A stretch of DNA of 64,000 bases from NCBI RefSeq assembly GCF_003944715.1, contig NZ_RWIT01000003.1:1-64000 (forward strand). Reading direction: 5' to 3'. The notes beneath the pieces were generated by a model, which ran no database searches, had not been told where the DNA came from, and worked only from the letters and a program-made list of their open reading frames with translations. Each line of letters starts with the position of its first letter. Position 1 is the first letter of the stretch. This DNA is from Hymenobacter rigui (lineage in GTDB: Bacteria > Bacteroidota > Bacteroidia > Cytophagales > Hymenobacteraceae). Below are positions 7,971 through 16,221 of this stretch, piece after piece. The position numbers and the translations under genes were made by a program.

Positions 7971-8166
7971 GAGACTACCATATAGTACAACGTAGCCTGC
8001 ACGTCCAGCGCCTCCAGATCTGGTATTTCCGCTACCATATGCTCAACCGATAGTCCAACTGCCAGTAGGTTCAATACATCGGCTATCCGAATACGCATAC
8101 CCGCCCGCCACTTTGCAGCGGGTTGACAATAATGCGGCTTCGTAGATTTCCTATATTTAGCTAAAC
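7967..8166 (-). pseudogene. DUF433 family gene remnant (frameshifted)
   Basis: The C-terminal part reads GMRIRIADVLNLLAVGLS and then VEHMVAEIPDLEALDVQATL, a clear DUF433 signature (small helix-turn-helix-like protein, often the antitoxin partner of a DUF5615 PIN-like toxin). The preceding part, RSRIIVNPLQSGGR, is in another frame; the expected link (G-G-R-P-C-I-R-G-M-R) is missing about 13 nt near 8100. No plausible start codon is present for an intact copy, and no DUF5615 partner is visible. Hence a broken gene next to an AT-rich orphan. Confidence 0.65.
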
Positions 8167-8171
8167 CGCTG

Positions 8172-9884
8172 TTACTGGCGGCCGCCGGCAGTGCTGCGCT
8201 TGGCTTCGGGGCGGGTTTTAGCTTCAACAGTACCGGGCTTGAGCAGCGCGGAGTAGCGCGGAGCATCGTTCAGCACCGTCATGGCCATCAGGATGTTGGG
8301 GTCGTCGTCGAAGCTGGCCTCAATACCACCTTTCTGGAAGTAGTAGCGCGACACAATTTCCTGCTCCAATAGCTCCCGGATTTCGGGCTTGAAGCGCATC
8401 AGGTCGTTGGCCTTGTTGGTGGTCACCTTGCGGCGCATAGCTTCCAGCTCGGTTTTCACGTCCTCATAGTGCTTTTCGTCCTTCACTTTTTTAGTGAGGT
8501 CAGCCAGCGCCTTCTCCGCATCGGTGCTGTAGCTGATATCCTTGCCCTTGAGGTAATCCACGAACTTCTGGTAGTCAGTGTCGGTGAGCTTGAACTGCCG
8601 GGCCGGCGGAATAGTGGCATGCTCGGCGCGGTAGCGGGTGGCGTAGTCGAACAGGTAGCTTTTCTGAAGCAATACCCGCGTGATGTCGGCAATTTCCCGG
8701 TCTACTACTTCCACGTCGGGCGCCACGCCGCCACCATCATACACAGTGCGGCCGGCCACCGTTTTGAAGGCGGTCCGCAACGAATCGGGTACTTTACCCA
8801 GCGTGCCATCATCGGCGCGGTGCGAGTAGTCGATTTCCTGAATGCAGCGGCCGCTCGGAATGTAGTATTTAGCGGTAGTAACCTTCAGCTGCGAGTTGTA
8901 GCTCAGCGGCCGGGTAGCCTGCACGAGTCCCTTACCAAACGTCCGCTCCCCTACCAGCACCGCCCGGTCGTAGTCCTGCAGCACACCCGACACAATTTCG
9001 GAGGCCGAGGCTGAGCGGTTGGAAGTAATGACCACCATTGGAATCTGGGTATCCAGCGGGGCATCCAAGGCTTTGTAGGTCTTGTTCCAGTCAGAAACCT
9101 TGCCCTTGGTGCTCACAATATCCTTACCCTTGTCCACGAAAAGGTTGGAGATATTCACCGCCTCGTTAAGCAAGCCGCCGGGGTTGTCCCGGATATCGAA
9201 CACCAGCTTTTTAGCGCCCTGTTCCTTGAGCTTGGCTACGGCCATGCGCACTTCCTTGCCGGCATCCACCGTGAAGCCCGACAGCTGGAAGTAGCCGATT
9301 TCAGGTGTGAGCATGCCATAGTACGGCACGTTGTCCACCTGAATCTTGTCACGGGTAATGTTGATTTCCACGGGGGCGTCCTGCCCGTAGCGGGTTACCA
9401 TCAGCTTCACCTGCGAGTTGGCCTGGCCCTTCAGCAGCTTGCTGATATCGGCGTTGGACTTCTTCTCCACATTCACGCCGTTGATGGTCAGAATTTCGTC
9501 GCCGGGCAGCAGGCCGGCTTTCTGGGCCGGGTAGCCCTCGTAGGCAGCCTGTACTACAGTTTTATTGTTGCGCTTCTGCACTACCGCCCCAATGCCCCCG
9601 TACTGGCCGGTGGTCATGGTGCGAAAGTCCTCAATGTCGTCCTCGGGGATGTAGTTGGTGTACGGATCCAGCGACTTGAGCATGGCGTCGATGCCCGTTT
9701 TTACCAGCTTAGCCGGCGGCACCTCGTCCACATAATAGGTATTCACCTCCTTGAACAGGGTGGCGAAGATGTCAAGGTTCTTGGCAATTTCGAAGTACCG
9801 CTCGTTGTCGGTAGCTGCGCGGAAGGATACGAGCAGACCGGCACCGCCCAGCAGGGCAGCCACGGCCAAGGATTTTTTGCGCAT
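8172..9884 (-). CDS. S41 family C-terminal processing peptidase (CtpA/Tsp-like)
   Basis: 570 residues from ATG at 9884. An N-terminal signal anchor (about residues 6-24) is followed by a helical region, a PDZ domain (about 85-165, GIGAVVQKRNNKTVVQ onward, with the PAQKAGLLPGD loop), and the tail-specific protease domain with the Ser/Lys pair: S in NRSASASEIVSGV and K in GERTFGKGLVQ. It cleaves C-terminal tails of periplasmic proteins. The C-terminal 170 residues are helical, as in Bacteroidota homologues. It lies downstream of rpmH-rnpA, a frequent arrangement in this phylum. Confidence 0.93.
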   Translation of the reverse strand: MRKKSLAVAALLGGAGLLVSFRAATDNERYFEIAKNLDIFATLFKEVNTYYVDEVPPAKLVKTGIDAMLKSLDPYTNYIPEDDIEDFRTMTTGQYGGIGAVVQKRNNKTVVQAAYEGYPAQKAGLLPGDEILTINGVNVEKKSNADISKLLKGQANSQVKLMVTRYGQDAPVEINITRDKIQVDNVPYYGMLTPEIGYFQLSGFTVDAGKEVRMAVAKLKEQGAKKLVFDIRDNPGGLLNEAVNISNLFVDKGKDIVSTKGKVSDWNKTYKALDAPLDTQIPMVVITSNRSASASEIVSGVLQDYDRAVLVGERTFGKGLVQATRPLSYNSQLKVTTAKYYIPSGRCIQEIDYSHRADDGTLGKVPDSLRTAFKTVAGRTVYDGGGVAPDVEVVDREIADITRVLLQKSYLFDYATRYRAEHATIPPARQFKLTDTDYQKFVDYLKGKDISYSTDAEKALADLTKKVKDEKHYEDVKTELEAMRRKVTTNKANDLMRFKPEIRELLEQEIVSRYYFQKGGIEASFDDDPNILMAMTVLNDAPRYSALLKPGTVEAKTRPEAKRSTAGGRQ

Positions 9885-9981
9885 AAGAGGGGCTAAAGGC
9901 AACTGTACGACCCTAAACGGAAGTCCGGAGGGTCGGTTTGCGTTTCACACCTGAAAAGCCCGCCCCCCAGCACATTTGTTG

Positions 9982-10416
9982 TCAAGACCCCGCTCCTGCC
10001 TCCGCAGTTGCACCAGTCTCGGCAAGCAAACGCTCCAGCCCTGAAGTTAATTTCTTTTCGATAAGCGTCAAGGGCTTTTTTTCCTTGCCGGTATAGATGA
10101 TAGCGAGCTGGGCCACCCGATGGCCGCCGGGGGCCTCCAGCAGCCGGTACTTATTGAGGCGGTAGGCCTCGCGCAGCAGGCGCTTCAGATAGTTGCGGTC
10201 GACGGCGCGCTTGAAGTTGCGCTTGCTCACGCTCACCAGTACCTGCGGCGGCTCGGTGGTGGGCGTTTCGGTGGCCCGCCAGGTGAGGCGCAGGGGGTAT
10301 AAACCAAAAGAAGAACCCTGACCGAAAAGCGCTTCAATGAGCTTTTTTCGGCACAGATGTTCTTCTTTCGGAAACGAGTAGGAGCGCGCGCCCGGCGTTG
10401 AAACAGGAGTCGTCAT
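9982..10416 (-). CDS. rnpA: ribonuclease P protein component
   Basis: 144 residues. The N-terminal FPKEEHLCRKKLIEALFGQG and the RNR-type motif KRNFKRAVDRNYLKRLLREAYR (about residues 65-86) identify RnpA. It binds the RNase P RNA and helps mature tRNA 5' ends. The gene is 37 nt downstream of rpmH, the universal rpmH-rnpA pairing, and probably shares its promoter. Confidence 0.96.
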   Translation of the reverse strand: MTTPVSTPGARSYSFPKEEHLCRKKLIEALFGQGSSFGLYPLRLTWRATETPTTEPPQVLVSVSKRNFKRAVDRNYLKRLLREAYRLNKYRLLEAPGGHRVAQLAIIYTGKEKKPLTLIEKKLTSGLERLLAETGATAEAGAGS

Positions 10417-10453
10417 CGGCGGGAGCAGCGGCCATTCAGCCGCCGGCAGCGGC

Positions 10454-10612
10454 TTAGCGCTTATGACGACCTTCGTCAGATACGGTCAGGCGCTTGCGGC
10501 CTTTGGCACGACGACGAGCGATTACGCTGCGGCCGTTAGCGGTTTCCATGCGCGAGCGGAAACCGTGCTTGTTGCGGCGCTTGCGCTGCGAGGGCTGAAA
10601 AGTACGTTTCAT
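10454..10612 (-). CDS. rpmH: 50S ribosomal protein L34
   Basis: 52 residues, [20 protein letters not shown] at the start and Arg/Lys-rich throughout, the complete L34 family sequence with the usual GFRSRM core. Structural protein of the large ribosomal subunit. It precedes rnpA on the same strand and has a full promoter 38 nt upstream of its ATG. Confidence 0.97.
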   Translation of the reverse strand: MKRTFQPSQRKRRNKHGFRSRMETANGRSVIARRRAKGRKRLTVSDEGRHKR

Positions 10613-10649
10613 GGTATGGGTAAGTGACTCTTGTTACAACTTAGGCCGG

Positions 10650-10680
10650 CAAAGGTAACAGGTTGAGTTGGAATTGACAA
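10650..10680 (-). promoter_or_regulatory. rpmH-rnpA promoter
   Basis: Minus strand: -33 TTG at 10680-10678, spacer 20 nt, -7 TACCTTTG at 10657-10650. Full match to the Bacteroidota consensus, leaving a leader of roughly 35 nt before the L34 ATG. Confidence 0.75.
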
Positions 10681-10698
10681 GCCTACGTCACTGAATGT

Positions 10699-10720
10699 GG
10701 TTCAAGCTTCAGCTTGAACC
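10699..10720. repeat. REP-like palindrome 1
   Basis: GGTTCAAGCTTCAGCTTGAACC, a near-perfect inverted repeat (9-bp arms). Shares the CAAGCT/AGCTTG core with the copies at 10786 and 11524 that bracket the RAYT gene. Confidence 0.7.
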
Positions 10721-10785
10721 GTATGGAAGACATAGGGCATACGTTACTATATTGATAATCAACAGCATTTCTCATTAGCACATTC

Positions 10786-10807
10786 GGTTCAAGCTAAAGC
10801 TTGAACC
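10786..10807. repeat. REP-like palindrome 2
   Basis: Arms GGTTCAAGCT and AGCTTGAACC, differing from copy 1 only in the loop (AA instead of TC). It ends 1 nt before the RAYT stop codon, so it forms the transposase gene's 3' hairpin. Confidence 0.72.
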
Positions 10808-10808
10808 A

Positions 10809-11429
10809 CTACCAGTCGGGCCGTAGGTAGGAATACGGCCACTCAGTGGCTTCTGCTACCAGACCAGCACGCACGGGGTTATCCAGCGTGTACGCCATGA
10901 CGCGCTCCAACTCACCCGGACGTTGCACCAAGTGGTCGTAACTTTCGTGCTGCCAAAACCCACCTGTGCGCTTCAATAGCCGATTTGCGGCCAAAGCTGT
11001 TCTGCCCTTCAGCCGCTGCATTATGCGGGGATACGAGAAATTGGGCTGCGGTGGGAGCTGCACCACGAGATGCACATGATTCGACATCACGCAGAAGCAC
11101 CATACCTGCACCGACAGTTCCGACAAACGATGCATCTCATCCGCCACAATGCCGGCAATAGCCGGTTGCCGCAGCCAATGCGGACCGTCTTGGCTGGTAT
11201 CCAGGTAGGCATCCAGCCGCGCAAACTGGCGCTTGTGCAGGTTTAGCAGCGCTTCCCGCCGCTGGACAAGCTGGGGTATCTCCCGGTGCAGGCGTCGGAT
11301 TTGCTCGTCAGTTTCTTGTAGAAATCGATGCAACACTATGACAGGCAGGGAACCTTTGAGCCGAAAAGTGATGAACAAGGTAGCGCCCGGTGGCACAAAG
11401 TGCGGTAAATTGCGCTGGTAAAAACTCAT
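10809..11429 (-). CDS. REP-associated tyrosine transposase (RAYT, Y1/HUH)
   Basis: 206 residues starting MSFYQRNLPHFVPPGATLFI. It has the Y1 transposase/HUH fold: MSNHVHLVV holds the metal-binding His pair (about residues 116-124), and the C-terminal half has FWQHESYDHLVQRPGELERV with the catalytic Tyr candidate and DNPVRAGLV, both typical of TnpA_REP proteins. Such single-copy enzymes nick and move or multiply REP palindromes at extragenic sites. The gene is bracketed by related palindromes at 10786-10807 and 11524-11545 and has a further copy at 10699-10720. It appears intact. Confidence 0.92.
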   Translation of the reverse strand: MSFYQRNLPHFVPPGATLFITFRLKGSLPVIVLHRFLQETDEQIRRLHREIPQLVQRREALLNLHKRQFARLDAYLDTSQDGPHWLRQPAIAGIVADEMHRLSELSVQVWCFCVMSNHVHLVVQLPPQPNFSYPRIMQRLKGRTALAANRLLKRTGGFWQHESYDHLVQRPGELERVMAYTLDNPVRAGLVAEATEWPYSYLRPDW

Positions 11430-11523
11430 GCAGGAAAAGCTTTTGCAGGCGGCGGGCGTATAGGGCCCGTTCCTGTTTCTAAGATAACGCTTTGTACCTG
11501 CTGGCTGCCCCCAAGCAAACCCC

Positions 11524-11545
11524 GGCCCAAGCTAAAGCTTAGGCC
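11524..11545. repeat. REP-like palindrome 3
   Basis: Arms GGCC.AAGCT and AGCTT.GGCC around an AA loop, sharing the core AAGCTAAAGCTT with copy 2. Located about 95 nt upstream of the RAYT start and 10 nt upstream of the M61 peptidase start. Confidence 0.6.
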
Positions 11546-11555
11546 ACCTCTTTCC

Positions 11556-13289
11556 ATGATCCACTACCACGTTTCCTTCGAGAACCCGCTCACGTTTTAC
11601 CTGCAAATTCAGATGACGTTTGAGGTGCCCGCCGGCACCGAAGCGCCGGTGGAGCTGCAGCTGCCCGCTTGGCGGCCGGGCCGCTACGAGCTGCAGAACT
11701 TCGCCCAGAAGCTACAGCACGTGGTACTGGAGGATGCGGTCTCCGGCGAGGCGCTGCCGAGCCGCAAAATCACGAAGGACCGGTGGCAGCTGAGCGGGGC
11801 GGCGGGCCGCACGGTGCGGGTGCGCTACAACTTCTACGCCCACCAGATGGACGCCGGCGGCTCCTGGCTCGATGAAACCCAGCTGTACCTGAACCCGGTG
11901 CAGGCGCTGATGTACGTGGAAGGCCGGCAGCAGGAAACCTGTCAGCTGCTGCTGGATCTGCCCGAAGGCTGGCAATTGGCCTGTGGCCTGCCCCAGCGCG
12001 GCCCCAACCTGCTGGAAGCCCGCAGCTTCGACCACCTGGCCGACTCGCCCCTGATTGCCAGCCCCACCCTGCAGTACCGTAACTACGAGGTGAACGGGCT
12101 GCCCTTTTATATCTGGATTCAGGGAGAATGCCCAGTCGACTGGACGCGGCTGGTGCAGGATTTCCGGGCCTTCAGTGAGGAGCAGTTGCAGCTGTTCGGC
12201 TCGTTTCCGGCCCAGGACTACCACTTTCTCAACCAGATTCTGCCCTACAAGCACTACCACGGCGTGGAGCACCTGAATTCCACCGTCATCACGTTGGGTC
12301 CGGCCGAGCTGTTGATGACCGAAGGCCTGTACAAGGAGCTGCTGGGCGTGAGCTGCCACGAACTGTTCCACGCCTGGAACATTAAGAGCATCCGGCCGGC
12401 CGAGATGCAGCCCTACGATTACGCCCGCGAGAACTACTTCCGCACCTGCTTTATTGCCGAGGGTATTACTACCTACTACGGCGAGTACCTGCTGGCCCGG
12501 GCCGGGGTGCGCACCGCCGAGCAGTACTTTGCCGAGCTGAACACCGTGCTGCGCAAGCACTACGACGACTACGGCCGCTACCACCTCTCGGTGGCCGATG
12601 CCAGCATGGATCTGTGGCTGGATGGCTACAAACCTGGCATCCCCGACCGCAAAGTATCGGTGTACCACAAGGGCGCGTTGGTGGCGCTGCTGCTCGATCT
12701 TACGCTGCGCCAGCTCTCGGGCCACCAGCGCAGCCTCGATGACGTGATGCGCCGTTTGTGGGAGGACTTCGGCCAGACCGGCGTGGGCTACACCGAGGAA
12801 GACTACACCCGCCTGGTACAGGAAGTGGCCGGGCGCGACATGCAGACCTACTTCGACAAGTTCATTTACGGCACGGCCCCGCTGGAGGAGCCCCTGAACC
12901 GGGTGCTGAGCTTCGTGGGCTGCCGCCTGCGCATTGATGAGAATGCCTCGGCCTCGGAAGGCGTGTACGGATTCCGAACGGTGGTGAAAAACGAGCGGAC
13001 CGAAGTAACCGACATCCTGCCCGACGCCCCCGCCGCCCTGGCCCTAACGGTGGATGACGAAATCGTGGCCATCAACGGCCGCCGCGTGGATATGAACCTG
13101 CACAGCCTGCTCAGCGACGGGGCCGACCACCACGAGGTAACCGTATTCCGCCAGAACCGCCTGCTGACCGTGACGCTCGCCGCCGACCCGGCCCACCGGT
13201 TCTGGCAGAAGGTAACGGTGGAAAAACTGCCGTCGGCTACGCCTGAGCAGCAGGGCAGCTTCCGGCAGTGGCTGAAGCAGGATTTTTAA
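11556..13289 (+). CDS. M61 family peptidase with C-terminal PDZ domain
   Basis: 577 residues. The N-terminal beta domain (about 1-165) is followed by a thermolysin-like catalytic core with zinc motif HELFH at 268-272 and the downstream glutamate in FIAEGITTYYGEYLLA (about 308). A PDZ domain occupies about residues 480-555 (GFRTVVKNERTEVTDILPDA). This is the glycyl aminopeptidase/M61 architecture; members cleave N-terminal residues, preferring Gly or Ala in characterised examples. No signal peptide is seen, so it is probably cytosolic. Starts at the ATG 11556 close after a REP palindrome. Confidence 0.93.
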   Translation: MIHYHVSFENPLTFYLQIQMTFEVPAGTEAPVELQLPAWRPGRYELQNFAQKLQHVVLEDAVSGEALPSRKITKDRWQLSGAAGRTVRVRYNFYAHQMDAGGSWLDETQLYLNPVQALMYVEGRQQETCQLLLDLPEGWQLACGLPQRGPNLLEARSFDHLADSPLIASPTLQYRNYEVNGLPFYIWIQGECPVDWTRLVQDFRAFSEEQLQLFGSFPAQDYHFLNQILPYKHYHGVEHLNSTVITLGPAELLMTEGLYKELLGVSCHELFHAWNIKSIRPAEMQPYDYARENYFRTCFIAEGITTYYGEYLLARAGVRTAEQYFAELNTVLRKHYDDYGRYHLSVADASMDLWLDGYKPGIPDRKVSVYHKGALVALLLDLTLRQLSGHQRSLDDVMRRLWEDFGQTGVGYTEEDYTRLVQEVAGRDMQTYFDKFIYGTAPLEEPLNRVLSFVGCRLRIDENASASEGVYGFRTVVKNERTEVTDILPDAPAALALTVDDEIVAINGRRVDMNLHSLLSDGADHHEVTVFRQNRLLTVTLAADPAHRFWQKVTVEKLPSATPEQQGSFRQWLKQDF

Positions 13290-13461
13290 TTTTTCGGCTA
13301 CATCCCGGCCGCTGCCGTGCACGTAGAAACCACGGCGGCCGGGACGGCGCAAACTTTTTGCCGGGTTTGCGCTTTCGGGAACTCTCCGCATGCGTTTTTC
13401 TTTTCGTTCTCTGTCCACCCGACAACGACGCGCCTTTCGATCCAAGTCTACACTTCTGCTC

Positions 13462-14268
13462 ATGTTCCGGTTTCGTACCGTAGCTACTGCCCTACCGCTG
13501 GTAGTGGCGCTACCGGCTTGTTCGTTGCGCATGCAGCCCACCGAAAAGTCGCGGCCCAGTGTAGCCTTACCGCCCCCGCCTGCTCCCAAGCCGCCGCGCA
13601 TCTACCGGCTCCAGCACCTCGATACGCTGGTGCAGGTACCCGGGCGCGTACTGCACATCTACCCGGCCCCGCGGCAGGCCTATGCGCAGCTTAAAAGCCC
13701 CGACTGGGTGATAACCAACCCGGCTTCGGCGGAGGAGGAAGACTCTTTTCTGGATTTTGCTGCCGAGGAACGGCTGCGGCTGAATAAAGCCGGAACGCGC
13801 ATACAGCGCACTGGTCGGGCCCTGCGCCTGCGCCCCACGGCCGCAGCCGAGGTACGGCTAGTAAACAACCCCGCCGAGGATGAGCGCAACGTAGCGTACG
13901 AATACTTGGCTACCCTGCCCAGCATCCACCAGTGGCTGATTTCGGTGCACTTGTACGAGGGCGGCTACTACATGCTGGTGGACCAGCGCAGCGGCCGCCG
14001 CACCCAGCTAATGGCCCCACCCGTTATTGCCCCCGATGGCCGCCACTTCGTGTGCGGCAACTCCGACGTGCTGGCCCGTTTCGAACCCAGCGGCTTGCAG
14101 CTCTGGAGCCTCGACGACAAAGCCCCGCGCCTGCTCTGGGAGCGGCAAACCGAATGGGGCTGCACCCAGCCCCGCTGGCTCGACAACAAAACCATCTTGT
14201 TCGAGCAGGACTTCTTTGACAAAGGCGACGTGGACACCCGCGTAGTCCGCCTGACCGTTGTGCCTTGA
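13462..14268 (+). CDS. lipoprotein of unknown function
   Basis: 268 residues from ATG at 13462, chosen because it opens a type II signal peptide with lipobox LPAC (about residues 17-20). A proline-rich linker (PPPPAPKPP) follows. The C-terminal half has a run (APDGRHFVCGNSDVLARFEPS, then LWSLDDKAPRLLW) that looks like beta-propeller or WD-like blades, but there is no firm family match. It ends just before a 28-bp-arm inverted repeat that separates it from a convergent gene. Confidence 0.75.
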   Translation: MFRFRTVATALPLVVALPACSLRMQPTEKSRPSVALPPPPAPKPPRIYRLQHLDTLVQVPGRVLHIYPAPRQAYAQLKSPDWVITNPASAEEEDSFLDFAAEERLRLNKAGTRIQRTGRALRLRPTAAAEVRLVNNPAEDERNVAYEYLATLPSIHQWLISVHLYEGGYYMLVDQRSGRRTQLMAPPVIAPDGRHFVCGNSDVLARFEPSGLQLWSLDDKAPRLLWERQTEWGCTQPRWLDNKTILFEQDFFDKGDVDTRVVRLTVVP

Positions 14269-14311
14269 TGGAGAGCTTAGAGATTAGAAGGTAGAGTTCA
14301 GACACAAGCAT

Positions 14312-14385
14312 CTGAAAACAAGAAGTGAGACGTTCGTTCTGCTACCTGTCGGTTACGGAACGAACGTCTCACTTCTTGTTTTCAG
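14312..14385. terminator. large inverted repeat between convergent genes
   Basis: Perfect 28-nt arms (14312-14339 and 14358-14385) around an 18-nt loop. It would form a very stable hairpin for transcripts from either direction and sits between the ends of the lipoprotein gene (14268) and the small gene ending at 14424. Flanking GAGAGCTTAGAG and complementary CTAAGCTCTC extend it imperfectly. Confidence 0.7.
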
Positions 14386-14423
14386 GTTCTAAGCTCTCAC
14401 TTCCAACCTCTAAGTTATAACCC

Positions 14424-14672
14424 CTAGTGTTTGGCGTCGCCGCCTTTGCCCACTTTGCCGCTGTTTACGGAGGCGGGATTATTGCCTTGGGGGTTGTTGC
14501 GAATGTTGTGCACGCCCTCGCCGGCGGAGGCTCCGTCGGTGGTGTTGCCGTGGGCCGAAACGTCCATGGTATTGGGGCTCTGCACCTGGGTGCTTTTCTT
14601 CTTGGTATTGGCAGCCGGGTTGACGGACGTTTTATCGTTGGTCAGGTCGGTTTCTTTTTTGCTCATGCTCAT
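14424..14672 (-). CDS. small hydrophilic, low-complexity protein
   Basis: 82 residues from ATG at 14672 (a second ATG at 14666 is as likely). The sequence is rich in Asn, Ser, Thr, Lys and Gly, with no hydrophobic core (KKETDLTNDKTSVNPAANTK, then a Gly/Lys tail ending GKVGKGGDAKH). It is predicted disordered. Similar short hydrophilic proteins occur in Hymenobacter-type genomes and may be stress related, but I do not recognise a family. Codon use is normal for the neighbourhood. Confidence 0.5.
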   Translation of the reverse strand: MSMSKKETDLTNDKTSVNPAANTKKKSTQVQSPNTMDVSAHGNTTDGASAGEGVHNIRNNPQGNNPASVNSGKVGKGGDAKH

Positions 14673-14769
14673 GGCCGTGGGATTTACGGGTGGATGAATA
14701 CTCCTTGTACCCAACGGCTCCGGCAGAGGTTACTATAAAATTTGGCCATTCTCAGAGAGTTAGAACGCA

Positions 14770-14812
14770 AAACGCCCGTCAACCTGAGCGGCGCTCAGGC
14801 TGACGGGCGTTT
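14770..14812 (-). terminator. hairpin terminator of the PfkB kinase gene
   Basis: Arms AAACGCCCGTCA (14770-14781) and TGACGGGCGTTT (14801-14812) with inner CCTGAGC/GCTCAGG pairing, 19 nt after the kinase stop codon on the minus strand. Confidence 0.75.
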
Positions 14813-14831
14813 GAAGCTGCTGCCGGAACAG

Positions 14832-15761
14832 TTACGCTTCGGTAGCTACAGGCTGCACGGCTACCAGCTCGCCGAACTGCTTTTCGCGGGCTTCGATTTC
14901 TTCCTGTGTCAGGTTCAGCAGACGCTCGGTGCCGAATTTCTCCACGCAGAACGAGGCCATGGCCGAACCGTGAATTACGGCGCGCTTCATGTTTTCGAAG
15001 CTGATGTCGTCGGTGGCGGCCAAGTAGCCGATGAAGCCGCCCGCAAAGGTGTCGCCGGCGCCGGTGGGGTCGAAGACTTCTTCCAGCGGCAGGGCCGGGG
15101 CGAAGAAGATCTGATTTTTGTGGAACAGCAAAGCGCCGTGCTCCCCCTTCTTGATGATGAGGTACTTCGGGCCCATCTCCATGATGATTTTGGCGGCTTT
15201 CACCAACGAGTGCTGGCCGGAAAGCTGACGTGCTTCTTCATCGTTGATGCTGAGCACGTCCACCATTTCAATGGTGGTTTTCAGCTCGTCCAGGGCCACG
15301 TCCATCCAGAAGTTCATCGTGTCCATCACAATGAGCTTGGGGCGGTTCACGAGGCGCTGAATCACGAGGCGCTGAATCTGGGGCGTGAGGTTACCCAGCA
15401 TCAGATACTTGCAGTCCTGGTAGGAATCGGGCAGCACGGGGTCGAAATCGGCCAACACGTTCAGCTCGGTAGCCAGGGTTTCGCGTGAGTTCAGGTCGTT
15501 GGAGTACTTACCCGACCAGAAGAACGACTTCTCACCCTGTTTGATCTGCAGACCTTCGGTGTCCACGCCATGCTCGCCCAGCATCACGATATCCGACTGC
15601 GGAAAATCGTCGCCCACTACGGCCACAATTTTCACGGGCTTAACCGAATAGGAAGCCGACAGGCTGATGTAGGTAGCAGCGCCGCCAACAATCTTGTCGG
15701 TTTTGCCGAAGGGCGTTTCCAGGGCGTCGAAGGCCACCGTGCCGATAACAACCAGACTCAT
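14832..15761 (-). CDS. PfkB family carbohydrate/nucleoside kinase
   Basis: 309 residues from ATG at 15761. The N-terminus MSLVVIGTVAFDALETPFG and the GGAATY motif (about residues 27-32) form the substrate-binding signature; the C-terminal DPTGAGDTFAGGF (about 232-244) is PfkB signature 2 with the catalytic Asp. The protein is cytosolic. Members phosphorylate ribose, adenosine, fructose or related sugars; the exact substrate is not evident. Followed by a strong hairpin terminator. Confidence 0.9.
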   Translation of the reverse strand: MSLVVIGTVAFDALETPFGKTDKIVGGAATYISLSASYSVKPVKIVAVVGDDFPQSDIVMLGEHGVDTEGLQIKQGEKSFFWSGKYSNDLNSRETLATELNVLADFDPVLPDSYQDCKYLMLGNLTPQIQRLVIQRLVNRPKLIVMDTMNFWMDVALDELKTTIEMVDVLSINDEEARQLSGQHSLVKAAKIIMEMGPKYLIIKKGEHGALLFHKNQIFFAPALPLEEVFDPTGAGDTFAGGFIGYLAATDDISFENMKRAVIHGSAMASFCVEKFGTERLLNLTQEEIEAREKQFGELVAVQPVATEA

Positions 15762-15880
15762 AGATTCAAAGGGGAAAAAGTGGTTCAGGGTTCTACTTAT
15801 ACAGGGCCGCAACACCAGCCGCCGCCGAATCCTTCCATTGGCACTGGAAAAGGCGGAGCTAATGCGGAATGCTGAAAAAC

Positions 15881-15915
15881 AAAAAAGGCCTCTGCCGCTG
15901 AGGAGAGACCTTTTT
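15881..15915 (-). terminator. tRNA-His terminator
   Basis: On the minus strand AAAAAGGTCTCT pairs with AGAGGCCTTTTT (one T-G wobble), ending in a T run, 14 nt downstream of the tRNA 3' end. Confidence 0.7.
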
Positions 15916-15928
15916 GTTCAAAACGGAG

Positions 15929-16003
<75 letters not shown>

Positions 16004-16022
16004 GTGTTGGGTATTGGAGCCA

Positions 16023-16052
16023 CAAAAGTAGCGGCCGGCCGCAGATTTGCAA
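16023..16052 (-). promoter_or_regulatory. tRNA-His promoter
   Basis: Minus strand: -33 TTG at 16052-16050, spacer 19 nt, -7 TACTTTTG at 16030-16023, about 20 nt before the tRNA 5' end. Exact consensus spacing. Confidence 0.78.
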
Positions 16053-16190
16053 AACAAATGGCCAGTTTTTTTCTCCCGCTCCGCTAACTGACTGTTACGC
16101 ACATACGTGGAGCTACCCCACCGATGCTGGTTTTATGGCGGTTACGGCCGGGCCGAGGTCACAAGCCAAGGCCCGCGCCCGGATTCCGCG

Positions 16191-16198
16191 TACCTTTG
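16191..16198 (+). promoter_or_regulatory. -7 promoter box of the DEAD-box helicase gene
   Basis: TACCTTTG, 23 nt before the ATG at 16222. A convincing -33 TTG at 19-21 nt is lacking. Confidence 0.5.
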
Positions 16199-16221
16199 TG
16201 GTTTACAACACGCTTTGCCTT

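Noticed and set aside
10809-11429. Insertion sequence with terminal repeats
   Set aside because: The transposase is of the RAYT type; no target-site duplication or conventional IS ends are seen, only REP palindromes.
11712-12725. 337-codon minus-strand frame inside the M61 peptidase
   Set aside because: Shadow frame; the M61 motifs on the plus strand are unambiguous.
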